DNA of 64,000 bases from Acetobacter farinalis (lineage in GTDB: Bacteria; Pseudomonadota; Alphaproteobacteria; Acetobacterales; Acetobacteraceae): contig NZ_JAPIUX010000004.1 of the NCBI RefSeq assembly GCF_026240015.1, forward strand, positions 128,192 through 192,191, in the 5' to 3' direction. Positions 1 to 12,182 of this stretch are shown here, one piece after another (positions within the stretch are counted from its first letter, which is position 1; each line of letters starts with the position of its first letter). The notes below the pieces were generated by a model. The model was not told the origin of the DNA and made no database searches. It was given only the letters and a program-made list of their open reading frames with translations. A program made the translations under genes and the position numbers.

Positions 1-4408
<4,408 letters not shown>

Positions 4409-4409
<1 letters not shown>

Positions 4410-5857
4410 TATCCCTGCTCCGCCACGGCCTGCGCCGTTGCGTGTGTTTCAATCCATTGATGAATGCGTTCCGCCGCATCCCGACCATCGCGAATAGCCC
4501 ACACCACCAGACTGGCGCCGCGCACGATATCCCCCGCGGCGAACACGCCCGGCAGGCTGGTCATGAAGCTCTCATGCCCGACTTTCAGTGTGCCCCAGCG
4601 GGACACGGCAAGGTCAGGCTGGCCCCACAGTTGCGGGAGTGGTTCCGGGTCAAACCCCAGAGCCTTGATCACCAGATCAGCTTCCAGCGTGAAGGAGCCG
4701 CCTTCCTGCGGTTCCACGGACTGGCGGCCCGTGGCATCCGGCAGGCCAAGCTTCATCCGGGTGGCGCGTACAGCCGTCACATGCTCATCACCCAGAAAGG
4801 CTTCCGGGGCAGAGAGCCAGACAAACTCCACACCTTCCTCTTCCGCGTTTTTCACTTCCCGCACGGAACCCGGCATGTTGGCCTTGTCACGCCGGTAAAG
4901 ACATTTGACGGATTTTGCTCCCTGCCGGATGGCCGTGCGCACGCAATCCATGGCGGTATCGCCGCCACCCAGAACCACGACATTTTTGCCTTCGGCATTC
5001 AGCGCCTGAGCCTCGTCCGGCAGGGCATCCCCCAGAGAGCGGCGGTTGGAGGCCGTCAGATAGTCCAGTGCGCGTTCAATTCCTGCCAGACCAGCGCCGG
5101 GGCCACCAATCTCACGGGATTTGTAGACACCGGTGGCAATCAGAACAGCCTGATGGCGGCTGCGCAGTTCTTCAAAGGAGAGATCTCCCGCACCGCTGCC
5201 GACACCCTGCCCCAGATGGAACACCACACCGCTTTCCACCAGCAGCGCATGGCGGCGGGCCACAATGTCCTTCTCCAGCTTGAAGCCGGGAATGCCATAT
5301 ACCAGCAGGCCGCCCACGCGGTCATACCGGTCATACACATGGACCTGATACCCCGCTGCACGCAGGCGCTCAGCCGCTGCAAGCCCCGCCGGACCCGCAC
5401 CGACAATCCCGACGGATTCCGGCCGTTCCTGTGCAGGGCGTGTGGGTTTGACCCAGTTCTTCTCGAACGCGGTATCAGTAATGTACCGCTCGATCGCACC
5501 GATGGTCACACTCTCGAACCCCGGCTCAATCACGCAGCTTCCCTCGCACAGCCGGTCCTGCGGGCAGATGCGACCACAAATTTCCGGGAAGGTATTGGTG
5601 GCGGATGAGACCTCATAGGCTTCTTCAAGACGCCCCTGCGCCGTGAGCATCAGCCAGTCCGGGATGTTGTTGCCCAACGGGCAATGCACAGAGCAGAACG
5701 GCACCCCGCACTGCGAGCACCGGCTGGCCTGCTCACCAGCCTCGGCAGGCGCAAAGTCTTCATAAATTTCATTGAAATCCGCCCGCCGCGCCTGCGCAGT
5801 GCGCTTATCAGGCTGCTGTTGAGCGACAGAGACAAATTTCAGCATCGGTGTGGTCAT
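4409..5857 (-). CDS. gltD: Glutamate synthase [NADPH] small (beta) subunit
   Basis: GltD oxidises NADPH and passes electrons through FAD and 4Fe-4S centres to GltB. The N-terminal cysteine cluster (RCSQCGVPFCSVHCPLGNN, Cys47/50/55/59 from the chosen start) and a second cluster (ICGRICPQDRLCEGSC) are followed by an FAD fold (GIVGAGPAGLAAAE) and an NADPH fold (VVVLGGGDTAMDC). At 482 residues it has the usual length. The frame is open upstream to a TTG at 5905, but the ATG at 5857 (MTTPMLKF) fits family N-termini better; neither has a strong Shine-Dalgarno. It is the first gene of a gltD-gltB operon. Confidence 0.95.
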
Positions 5858-6037
5858 AAGGCGGTTCCCGGAGAAAGGGCGCACGACGGACAAGCTGCGC
5901 TCCAAACAAGCCAGACTGAGGTAGCGCCTTATGCCTTACCCTGAAAAGACAGCATTGCTGCCCTTTCTGGAATTTTTCTCTTTTTAAGACGATTCTCTGA
6001 TTTTCACCTCACTCAAATAGGTGCCAGATCGGACCAT

Positions 6038-7006
6038 TCATAAGTTAACTACATGTTTTTCAACAACAACTCCAGAGCGCCCGCCCCCTGCCCGATAACG
6101 GGCCAGATAAAACGGCACGATCGCCTCAATGCTCCGTGGCTCCAGACCAAGGGCGGTAAAGCCTGATTGACCGGCGGGCACGACATTATCCTGCGAGAGC
6201 ATCAGAAGCTGGTCCCGTGTCAGAAGATGCCCGGGCAGATGCTCAAGAACAGCCGCCTGCATCCGCGCCAGACCCTGCGGGACGACGTACAGCAGACGAG
6301 AGCGCTGCGTTGTGTGCAGAACCCACTGGTAAATCTGCTTCATGGTCAGGACATCCGGCCCGCCGAGATCCCACTCTCGCCCGGCCAGAGCCGGCTCCTG
6401 CACCAGACGCGCGATAACCTGCGCGACATCCCCCACATAAACAGGCTGGAGGCGGGTATCCGCACCATACACGGGCAATACAGGCAGGTAGCGGGCCAGA
6501 GCTGCAAATGTGTTGAAGAAATGGTCTTCCGGCCCGAAAATAACAGAGGGCCGGACAATGGAGGCATGCGGTATCGCGGCTCTTACGGCAGCCTCTCCCG
6601 CGGCACGACTCCGCCCATAGGCCGATGGTGCTGAAGGCGATGCCCCCAGCGCGGACACCTGCACAAACACAGGCACTCCGGCAGCGGCCGCCAGACGCGC
6701 CACGCGCCCGGCCCCCTCCACATTGACAGCCTCAAGCCCCTGCCCGGACGAAGCGCCAAGAACCGCCGCCAGATTGATAACAACAGACGCGCCATCCACC
6801 ACGCAGGCCACAGACCCCTCATCCAGCACAGACGCATAAAACGGCGCAATCTGCCCGACATCCCCCAGACTGCGCAGGGCCGCGGCCCTGTCTGGCCTGC
6901 GGCAGGCTATACGGATCCGGTAGCCCGCTTCCGCCAGGTGCTGGACAACGTAGCGCCCGAGAAACCCGCTTCCCCCCAAAACTGTCGCGATCTTCTGTTC
7001 CATCAT
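6038..7006 (-). CDS. NAD(P)-binding epimerase, complex I NDUFA9-like
   Basis: A 322-residue short-chain dehydrogenase/epimerase of the NDUFA9-like group, which in alphaproteobacteria and mitochondria is linked to respiratory complex I or quinone-related functions. The Rossmann motif VLGGSGFLGRYV is at residues 9-20, followed by ACRRPDRAAAL and VINLAAVLG. The YxxxK-like position reads AYGRSRAAGE. The ATG is preceded by GGAGCAAAGTC, a good ribosome site. It stands alone between gltD and a tRNA gene. The exact substrate cannot be read from the sequence. Confidence 0.8.
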   Translation of the reverse strand: MMEQKIATVLGGSGFLGRYVVQHLAEAGYRIRIACRRPDRAAALRSLGDVGQIAPFYASVLDEGSVACVVDGASVVINLAAVLGASSGQGLEAVNVEGAGRVARLAAAAGVPVFVQVSALGASPSAPSAYGRSRAAGEAAVRAAIPHASIVRPSVIFGPEDHFFNTFAALARYLPVLPVYGADTRLQPVYVGDVAQVIARLVQEPALAGREWDLGGPDVLTMKQIYQWVLHTTQRSRLLYVVPQGLARMQAAVLEHLPGHLLTRDQLLMLSQDNVVPAGQSGFTALGLEPRSIEAIVPFYLARYRAGGGRSGVVVEKHVVNL

Positions 7007-7240
7007 GACTTTGCTCCTGCCCTGTGCCTACCTGTGTCTTCTGATGATGCGAACTCTACGCCCTTTTTACACCATCAGGCTGCGCACAAATGGTTCAGCA
7101 CATCGGATGAACGGTGCGATGGCCGCCGCCAGCATGGACAGCCGCATCCGAAAATCGGCGGTTTTCCGGGTATTTCACCCACCCGGACACCGAGGTGAAG
7201 GCGAAATGAAACAAAACTGAAGAAAAATGTATTTTCCCCG
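7007..7240. other. Intergenic region upstream of the epimerase and tRNA-Leu
   Basis: No gene is supported here. The short open frames on both strands lack ribosome sites and recognisable protein character. The region must hold the minus-strand promoter of the epimerase; I could not place it with confidence. Confidence 0.5.
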
Positions 7241-7269
7241 TTGACGGCGTTTGGGGGGCAAGCTAAATA
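7241..7269 (+). promoter_or_regulatory. Sigma-70-type promoter of tRNA-Leu
   Basis: TTGACG at 7241-7246 and TAAATA at 7264-7269 are separated by 17 bp, the optimal spacing. Transcription would start about 30 bp before the mature tRNA 5' end. Confidence 0.75.
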
Positions 7270-7306
7270 CCCCTTCACCAGCCGGGGTGACCCGGTTGCT
7301 CTCTGA

Positions 7307-7393
7307 GCCCAGATGGCGGAATTGGTAGACGCGCAGGTTTCAGGTATCTGTGGCCGCAAGGTCGTGGAAGTTCGAGTCTTCTTCTGGGCACCA
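7307..7393 (+). tRNA. tRNA-Leu (anticodon CAG)
   Basis: This 87-nt class II tRNA has the acceptor pair GCCCAGA/TCTGGGC, the D arm GGCGGAATTGGTAGACGC, an anticodon loop TTCAGGT (CAG, reads CUG), a long variable arm (TGGCCGCAAGGTCG) and the T arm GTTCGAGTC. The CCA is encoded. It has its own promoter and terminator. Confidence 0.95.
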
Positions 7394-7423
7394 AAAAAAC
7401 CGCAGGCAACTGCGGTTTTTTTG
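7394..7423 (+). terminator. Intrinsic terminator of tRNA-Leu
   Basis: ACCGCAG-GCAA-CTGCGGT stem flanked by an A run and seven T's, starting one base after the tRNA CCA. The A/T symmetry could let it work in both directions. Confidence 0.9.
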
Positions 7424-7657
7424 TATCTACTGCTCTTCATCTCCGTGCCTTTGATGTCATGAGAACCGGTGAGGCAGTCTTCCCCTCGTCTGATCTGAAA
7501 ATATATTCTCCTGACAGAATTTTTCTCAGAGAGGGGCGAAATACGCCCCCGCCATTCTCGCTGACAACCTCCCAAAACAGAGTGCCTGGAAGGCCAGCTC
7601 CTTCCAGCTTTCGCCGCGCATTCAGGCGTCATTTCCCTCCCCTTTGGGCCCCGTGAA
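7424..7657. other. Intergenic region after tRNA-Leu
   Basis: No gene recognised. Short open frames here have no ribosome site and atypical composition. The only structured element is the palindromic repeat that follows at 7658. Confidence 0.5.
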
Positions 7658-7707
7658 CACTTATCCCCAGAATCTGAGGATGCCTGAGTGGGTAAGCCTG
7701 TGGATAA
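7658..7707. repeat. Palindromic repeat with inverted DnaA-box-like ends, copy 1
   Basis: A 50-bp element that recurs at 25036-25085 with about 85% identity and no gaps. It begins with TTATCCCCA (7661-7669, one mismatch to the DnaA box TTATCCACA) and ends with TGTGGATAA (7699-7707, a perfect DnaA box on the minus strand). The left part forms a near-palindrome, ATCC-C-CAGA-A-TCTG-A-GGAT. GGGTAC/GTACCC (7709-7740) follows as a further inverted repeat, only in this copy. Confidence 0.7.
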
Positions 7708-7770
7708 TGGGTACATCATGCCGGGATTATGTCAGTACCCATCAAAGGACACGCGAAACCACCCGGAATC

Positions 7771-7819
7771 AAAAAAAATGGCCCGGCTCTCCTGCATGAA
7801 GCAGAAAGAACCGGGCCAT
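7771..7819 (-). terminator. Terminator downstream of the lysis cassette
   Basis: ATGGCCCGG (7778-7786) pairs with CCGGGCCAT (7811-7819), with a nested CTGC/GCAG hairpin. On the minus strand the stem is followed by eight T's, so it ends transcription coming from the lysis genes. A weaker T run on the plus side may make it bidirectional. Confidence 0.85.
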
Positions 7820-7851
7820 ACTTTTTCAAAAAAGATGTTTTTCAGGAAGAA

Positions 7852-8052
7852 TCAGGATTTCCGCATCAGCCGGACCAGCATGATCAGAAATCCTGCAACA
7901 GCCGTACTCACAAGAACAATAATACGGGCAACCGGCTTCTGGCGCTCTCTCATGTCTTCAGAAAGTTTTTCCATCACACACGCCATCCTTTTCAAAGCGG
8001 AAGTGTTCCGCACACCGCACCGTTCCCACCCATGCTGCTCTTCCAGAATCAC
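7852..8052 (-). CDS. Small predicted single-pass membrane protein
   Basis: Up to 66 residues from a GTG at 8052, or 44 from the ATG at 7986; neither start has a clear ribosome site. The C-terminus has one hydrophobic helix (IIVLVSTAVAGFLIMLVRL) ending in RKS, preceded by a charged amphipathic stretch (MEKLSEDMRERQKPVAR). It lies between the holin-like gene and the terminator at 7771, so it could be the last gene of the lysis operon. No family was recognised. Confidence 0.4.
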   Translation of the reverse strand: MILEEQHGWERCGVRNTSALKRMACVMEKLSEDMRERQKPVARIIVLVSTAVAGFLIMLVRLMRKS

Positions 8053-8166
8053 ATCATGGGCACCATCAGCACCCGGACACCAGAAAGCAGAGAGGACAAG
8101 AACCCTGCGGTGTTAACCCTCTCCCACAAAAAAAGCCAAAGCAAGGCAGCCCGCGCTGTGAGTCCT

Positions 8167-8499
8167 TCATGCACCCGCAGACGGTGCATTGCTCTGTGGA
8201 GCACCAGACGCACCCGCTTCCGCACCAGCTTTCTGCTCCGGCTGGCCGGACGTGGAGGGAGCTGATGCAAGGCGGTTGGCCGCCCACCCGAAATTCAACC
8301 CGACCAGAGAAACAGCCTTATAAATTCCCGTCCAGAATGAACCGGCATGCGGCACAGGCACAACGGTGCTGACAGCCCCGCAAACAACAATCACCATACA
8401 GATCAGGGTGTTCCAGGCTTCCGGCACATATGCCATGAGTGTGGGAATAAGCGTGACAACGCCGCTGACTTTGGCGCCGGTGAGCAGTGTCTGTTTCAT
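8167..8499 (-). CDS. Holin-like membrane protein
   Basis: A 110-residue protein with two predicted membrane segments (VVTLIPTLMAYVPEAW and TLICMVIVVCGAVSTVVPV), a short amphipathic region, and a disordered Ala/Ser/Gln-rich tail. Holins make the membrane lesion that releases endolysin to the wall. The holin call rests on topology and on position: its ATG overlaps the stop of the cell-wall hydrolase gene (ATGA). No sequence motif defines the family, so this is an inference from context. Confidence 0.65.
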   Translation of the reverse strand: MKQTLLTGAKVSGVVTLIPTLMAYVPEAWNTLICMVIVVCGAVSTVVPVPHAGSFWTGIYKAVSLVGLNFGWAANRLASAPSTSGQPEQKAGAEAGASGAPQSNAPSAGA

Positions 8500-8912
8500 G
8501 ATGCATCTCCTTTGAGGCCAATCCGGTAAAATGCGTGATGGCCTAATGTTTTTGTGTAAAACTGTGGTTGCGCCCAGAGGGGCGCCTTGCTGCGCCAGTC
8601 ATAGTAATGATCAGCGCCCCCCGTACTATCCGGGAGCGTCTGGCGAAGGAGCAGAAGAGCAAGATCAAGGGCCTGCCGGAACTGCGGATCGGCCCGCGTG
8701 ACCCGCAAGAGCGCGCTCCTGTTCGGGTCTGTCATGTTCCAGCAGGAAAACTGGCTGCGGGCCGTGCAGACAGATACAATATCGTGCCCCCACCAACCCG
8801 GCTGTGCCACGCGGTTTGCAATCACGTTCAGCACGGCGTGAAGGCCTGCCACACCTTCCCCCCGCGCCTCGCCCCATGCCGTACGGGCCGCGATATCAAC
8901 AGGGCTTTTCAT
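8496..8912 (-). CDS. Cell-wall hydrolase (SleB / Hydrolase_2 type), phage-like endolysin
   Basis: A 138-residue protein resembling the SleB-like hydrolases found in phages and spores. Characteristic stretches are AARTAWGEARGEGVAGLHAV with the likely catalytic Glu15, VLNVIANRV, and the C-terminal YYDWRSKAPLW and HAFYRIG. It has no signal peptide, as expected for an endolysin exported through a holin. Start (ATG 8912) and stop overlap its neighbours by ATGA on both sides, a tight translationally coupled cassette. It would cleave peptidoglycan. Confidence 0.85.
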   Translation of the reverse strand: MKSPVDIAARTAWGEARGEGVAGLHAVLNVIANRVAQPGWWGHDIVSVCTARSQFSCWNMTDPNRSALLRVTRADPQFRQALDLALLLLRQTLPDSTGGADHYYDWRSKAPLWAQPQFYTKTLGHHAFYRIGLKGDAS

Positions 8913-9301
8913 GACGCACCCCCGATCAGGGACGTGCAGAAATCCCAGATAGCTTGCCCCATCTGGGCCCAGCTCAACAGGCTGGTTGCCAGCGCAATAC
9001 AGGTGACTGTCACCCAGTTTGCCAGCCGGAGTCCGCCTTCTATGCGCGCCAGCCGTTCGGAAACCTCCGCATCCCGCACTTGCGCGTCCCGGTTTATCTC
9101 GTCCACACGCGTCATGATTTCATGGCGCGTGCGTGCGGCGTGGTCTCCCACAGCCTGTGTCAGATCACGTCGCAGGTCTGAAAACTGCCTTGAAAGTGTA
9201 TCCAGCCCATCCTGAAGGTGGTCATGCCCCCCTTCAACACGCGCCACACGTTCGCGCAGAAGTGCGACTTCCTCGGCTGTTGCGCAGCGTTGGTCTTGCA
9301 T
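8909..9301 (-). CDS. Coiled-coil protein with C-terminal membrane segment, first gene of lysis cassette
   Basis: About 130 residues from ATG 9301 (MQDQRCATAEEVALL). Residues 8-95 form long heptad-rich helices (VALLRERVARVEGGHDHLQDG and later RLARIEGGLRL). One hydrophobic helix near the C-terminus (WVTVTCIALATSLLSWAQMG) would anchor it. Such proteins often sit in phage lysis or tail regions; this could be a spanin-like or holin-associated factor. A GTG at 9328 is in frame but lies inside the terminator hairpin, so ATG 9301 is preferred. The stop overlaps the hydrolase start. Confidence 0.6.
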   Translation of the reverse strand: MQDQRCATAEEVALLRERVARVEGGHDHLQDGLDTLSRQFSDLRRDLTQAVGDHAARTRHEIMTRVDEINRDAQVRDAEVSERLARIEGGLRLANWVTVTCIALATSLLSWAQMGQAIWDFCTSLIGGAS

Positions 9302-9310
9302 TATTTTGCC

Positions 9311-9344
9311 CGGAAAAAGAAAAGCCACCCAAACGGGTGGCTTT
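9311..9344 (-). terminator. Terminator of the TonB receptor gene
   Basis: AAAGCCACCC (9321-9330) and GGGTGGCTTT (9335-9344) form a perfect 10-bp stem with a 4-base loop. Read on the minus strand it ends in TCTTTTTCC. It lies only 20 bp before the start of the lysis cassette. Confidence 0.85.
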
Positions 9345-9463
9345 ATGAAAACGGGCCAGAAGAGATATGGTCTTTCTGCCCGAACCTTATCCAGCTTTAA
9401 GCATGACCACGCGGGGTATCAACAGGCCTTACACCGGGCACACGGCCCTGTGCCCGCGCACCC

Positions 9464-11704
9464 TTACAAATCAGCCGTAAAGGAAAACTTGAAGGTACGG
9501 GGCAACCCTTGCAGCAGATAACCATTGAAAGCTGAACCCCAATACCGCGTGTTCGCAATATTCTCCACGTCAAACCGCAAGGTGAGCGGTTTATGCGCCA
9601 CAGCAAAGGTATAGCGCGCGCCCAGATCAAACCGTGTCCAGACAGGCAGATGCAGGGTGTTGGCCGTATTCACCCATTGTCTGCCCGTGTTTTCCACACG
9701 CCCAACCACCGTTGCCCCACGCAGGAATGGCAGATCATATTCCAGATTTCCATTGATGGTATAATTGGGAATACCAATAGCGGTATGCCCGTTATCCAGC
9801 CCCTGCGCTGTGCGCCGCAGGTCCGCATCAATCAGGGTTGCCCCGCCATTGAAGCGCAACCCCGGCAGGATCTGGCCATTTACATTCAGCTCCACACCAC
9901 GGTTCCGCTGCAAACCATTTTCACGGAAAATGAACTGGCCACCATCGCCATACGGTTCTGTGTAGGAATTGGGTTGCGCAATCTGGTAAAATGCAAGTGT
10001 GGTGGTGAAACGTCCGGTATCGTATTTGGCCCCCACCTCATATTGAACACTTCTGAACGGCGGGAAAATCTGGCCCAGATTGACCAGATTGCTGCCGCTC
10101 GCCGTAGGCCCTTGTGACAACCCTTCAATTCGGTTGAAATACACGGACGTACGACGCGTCGGATGCACCACCAACCCGACCACCGGGGTTATGGCCCCCT
10201 CATTATAATAGGCCGTACGCGCACCATTTCCATAGGCATCATACCCGTTGATCAGCATGTTCTGATACCGGAAGCCCGCTATAAGCGCGATACGGCCCTT
10301 CCAGAAAGACATCGTGTCTGAAAAGAACAGGCTGTAAAGCTGTGTCCGGCTGGTCGGTAACGGATTATCCAGATTACCGCCTGTCAGGTTCTCAGCAGGA
10401 GGCGGAACAGCAGCCGTATCATACAGAGTGGTATCAAACGCGTTTTCCGCCATGGCGTAAGCTGTTTGGCTTTCTTCCCACAGGGCAGAACCACCGGCAT
10501 TCACTTCATGTTTGACAAACCCCGTCTTGAAATGCGCGCGCACACCACCGCGTGTGCTTTCATTCGTCTGGGTATAGGGCACATACATCGCCCCTGCCGT
10601 GGCGGCTCCTGTCCCGGAGTCATGGACTGTCAGTGTGGAGTAATTTCCCTTCTCATCACCCCCTAATCCGCCAAAAGCACCATACACCGTGATATGTTCT
10701 GAAAAATCATGCTCTACATTGAGCATACCGAAAATGTAATTCAGATCATTATAGGTCCAACGCTGCCCGTAGTTGTGAGCGGCACCGGGAACACGCGGAA
10801 CAGATGTGGCATCCGCCCCCAGAAACACACCGGGACGCCCGCCCTGCACCCCCTGATTCTGGTAATTCATATCCAGAGAAATGCGGGTTCTGTCATCATG
10901 CCAGTCAAAATCCGCCCCCAGCACTGCGGAATGGCGGCGTTCGTGCTCCACGGATGTCTGGCCGGAAAGACCCGCCACATTCAGCCGCAGACCATAGGCT
11001 TTGTCCTGCCCAAAACGACGCCCGACATCCAGACTGCCACCCCCTACGCCCTGACTGGCGTAATCACCCGTCAGGCGGGTGATGGGGGTGTTCCCGGCAT
11101 GCTTGAACATCAGATTGATCCCCCCTCCAATGCCTGTCCCGCCCGGGGCCGCGCCGTTCAGAAACGCACTGGCTCCATTGAGCACCTGAACCTGATCATA
11201 AAGCTGGGGGGAAACAAGCTGACGGGGTGTGATGCCGTAGAGCCCATTGATCGCGACATCATCCCCATAAACAGGGAAGCCACGGATAACAAAAATTTCG
11301 GAAAAATTACCGTATCCATATGTTGTGCGGACAGATGGGTCATTTTCCAGAACCTGCCCGAGCGTCTGGGACTGCTGGTTGAGAATAAGGCTCGCGCCAT
11401 AACTGCGGATATTGAAGGGAACATCCAGCCCTTTCTTGTTCCCCAGCGCGCCAAGCTGGCCGCCGCTGCGCACGTCCATCTGGTTTCGGCGTCTGGCGGT
11501 TACCAGAATAGCTTCATCCTTGCGGGACGGGACGACAGGGGCCGCAGCCGTGGCCGCCTTCCCGGCGTCCCGCGTTGCCTCTGCCTTGTGAGAGTCCGCC
11601 ATAGCCGCACCGCTGCCACTGAAGGCCGCAAGGATTGCCAGCAGCACAGCAGAATGCCTGCATCCTTGCGCAAAACAGAAAACCGGCAGGCGGGCATGCA
11701 TCAT
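9464..11704 (-). CDS. TonB-dependent siderophore receptor
   Basis: A 746-residue outer-membrane receptor for ferric siderophores (FhuA/FcuA-like group). It has an N-terminal signal peptide (VLLAILAAFSGSGAAMA), then a TonB-box-like segment (DEAILVTARR) and a plug domain (VLENDPSVRTTYGYGN, EIFVIRGFPV, DDVAINGLYG, NGASAFLNGAAPGGTGIGGG). A long beta-barrel with alternating aromatic strands runs to the C-terminus. It is divergent from the DUF3649-PepSY-DUF3325 operon, a common partner set for siderophore reduction or uptake. The Fur-like box in the shared intergenic region suggests iron repression. The ligand is unknown. Confidence 0.93.
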   Translation of the reverse strand: MMHARLPVFCFAQGCRHSAVLLAILAAFSGSGAAMADSHKAEATRDAGKAATAAAPVVPSRKDEAILVTARRRNQMDVRSGGQLGALGNKKGLDVPFNIRSYGASLILNQQSQTLGQVLENDPSVRTTYGYGNFSEIFVIRGFPVYGDDVAINGLYGITPRQLVSPQLYDQVQVLNGASAFLNGAAPGGTGIGGGINLMFKHAGNTPITRLTGDYASQGVGGGSLDVGRRFGQDKAYGLRLNVAGLSGQTSVEHERRHSAVLGADFDWHDDRTRISLDMNYQNQGVQGGRPGVFLGADATSVPRVPGAAHNYGQRWTYNDLNYIFGMLNVEHDFSEHITVYGAFGGLGGDEKGNYSTLTVHDSGTGAATAGAMYVPYTQTNESTRGGVRAHFKTGFVKHEVNAGGSALWEESQTAYAMAENAFDTTLYDTAAVPPPAENLTGGNLDNPLPTSRTQLYSLFFSDTMSFWKGRIALIAGFRYQNMLINGYDAYGNGARTAYYNEGAITPVVGLVVHPTRRTSVYFNRIEGLSQGPTASGSNLVNLGQIFPPFRSVQYEVGAKYDTGRFTTTLAFYQIAQPNSYTEPYGDGGQFIFRENGLQRNRGVELNVNGQILPGLRFNGGATLIDADLRRTAQGLDNGHTAIGIPNYTINGNLEYDLPFLRGATVVGRVENTGRQWVNTANTLHLPVWTRFDLGARYTFAVAHKPLTLRFDVENIANTRYWGSAFNGYLLQGLPRTFKFSFTADL

Positions 11705-11828
11705 GACATGGGATCCAGAATGAAAGACTGACTACGCTGATAGACGCAATTAAGAGACATTCGCAACATCGTTTTGAGGCTATTCTCCCTCTTCGGGGTT
11801 TACAGCCCCTCTCCAAACACCTAGCAGA

Positions 11829-12167
11829 ATGAGAATGCTTCTCACAAACAACATCCAGAGTGTGAGCGATTCTCTCGTTTCCGGCACAAAAGCCGCTCAG
11901 AAGCGGAAGGCCGTTCTCCGTAGGCTTGCCCTGCTGGCTGGCGTCTGTGCCGTATGCTTTCTGACCGCCCATCTGATCATGCTGGCGGCCCTCCGCCTGC
12001 CGTATGAAGATACGCGCCTGAAAACAGATCTGGGTGGCATGCTGGTTGCGGCCCTTCTACCCGTTCTGGTTCTCATGGGTTTTGCGGGCCGCCGGCATCT
12101 ATGGGGCATCACGCTCTGCCTGCTGGCTTGCGGGGCGGCGGCCCTGACCGCTCTCCTTCCGCGCTGA
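11829..12167 (+). CDS. DUF3649-type iron-uptake membrane protein
   Basis: A 112-residue protein with three predicted membrane helices (LALLAGVCAVCFLTAHLIM, GGMLVAALLPVLVLMGF, LWGITLCLLACGAAALTAL). The length, topology and position before PepSY and DUF3325 genes fit the DUF3649 family of iron-regulated operons. The start is uncertain: ATG 11829 lies inside the Fur-box-like palindrome 11830-11844 and has no ribosome site. GTG 11862 gives MSDSLVSGTK and would leave the box upstream of the coding region. Its molecular role is unknown. Confidence 0.65.
   Translation: MRMLLTNNIQSVSDSLVSGTKAAQKRKAVLRRLALLAGVCAVCFLTAHLIMLAALRLPYEDTRLKTDLGGMLVAALLPVLVLMGFAGRRHLWGITLCLLACGAAALTALLPR
11830..11844. promoter_or_regulatory. 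Fur-box-like palindrome
   Basis: TGAGAATGCTTCTCA is a 6-3-6 perfect inverted repeat matching the 7-1-7 Fur pattern (TGATAAT-N-ATTATCA) at most positions. It lies between the siderophore receptor and the DUF3649 operon, both expected Fur targets. Confidence 0.7.
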
Positions 12168-12182
12168 TGAGAAAAACCGCCC

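Noticed and set aside
7075..7719. 214-codon minus-strand frame
   Set aside because: It covers the tRNA-Leu gene, its promoter, terminator and the DnaA-box-like repeat on the opposite strand.
8049..8287. Two small minus-strand frames after the holin-like gene, considered as Rz/Rz1-like spanins
   Set aside because: They overlap the holin coding region in other frames, have no ribosome site or lipobox, and one is Cys-rich without a clear topology.
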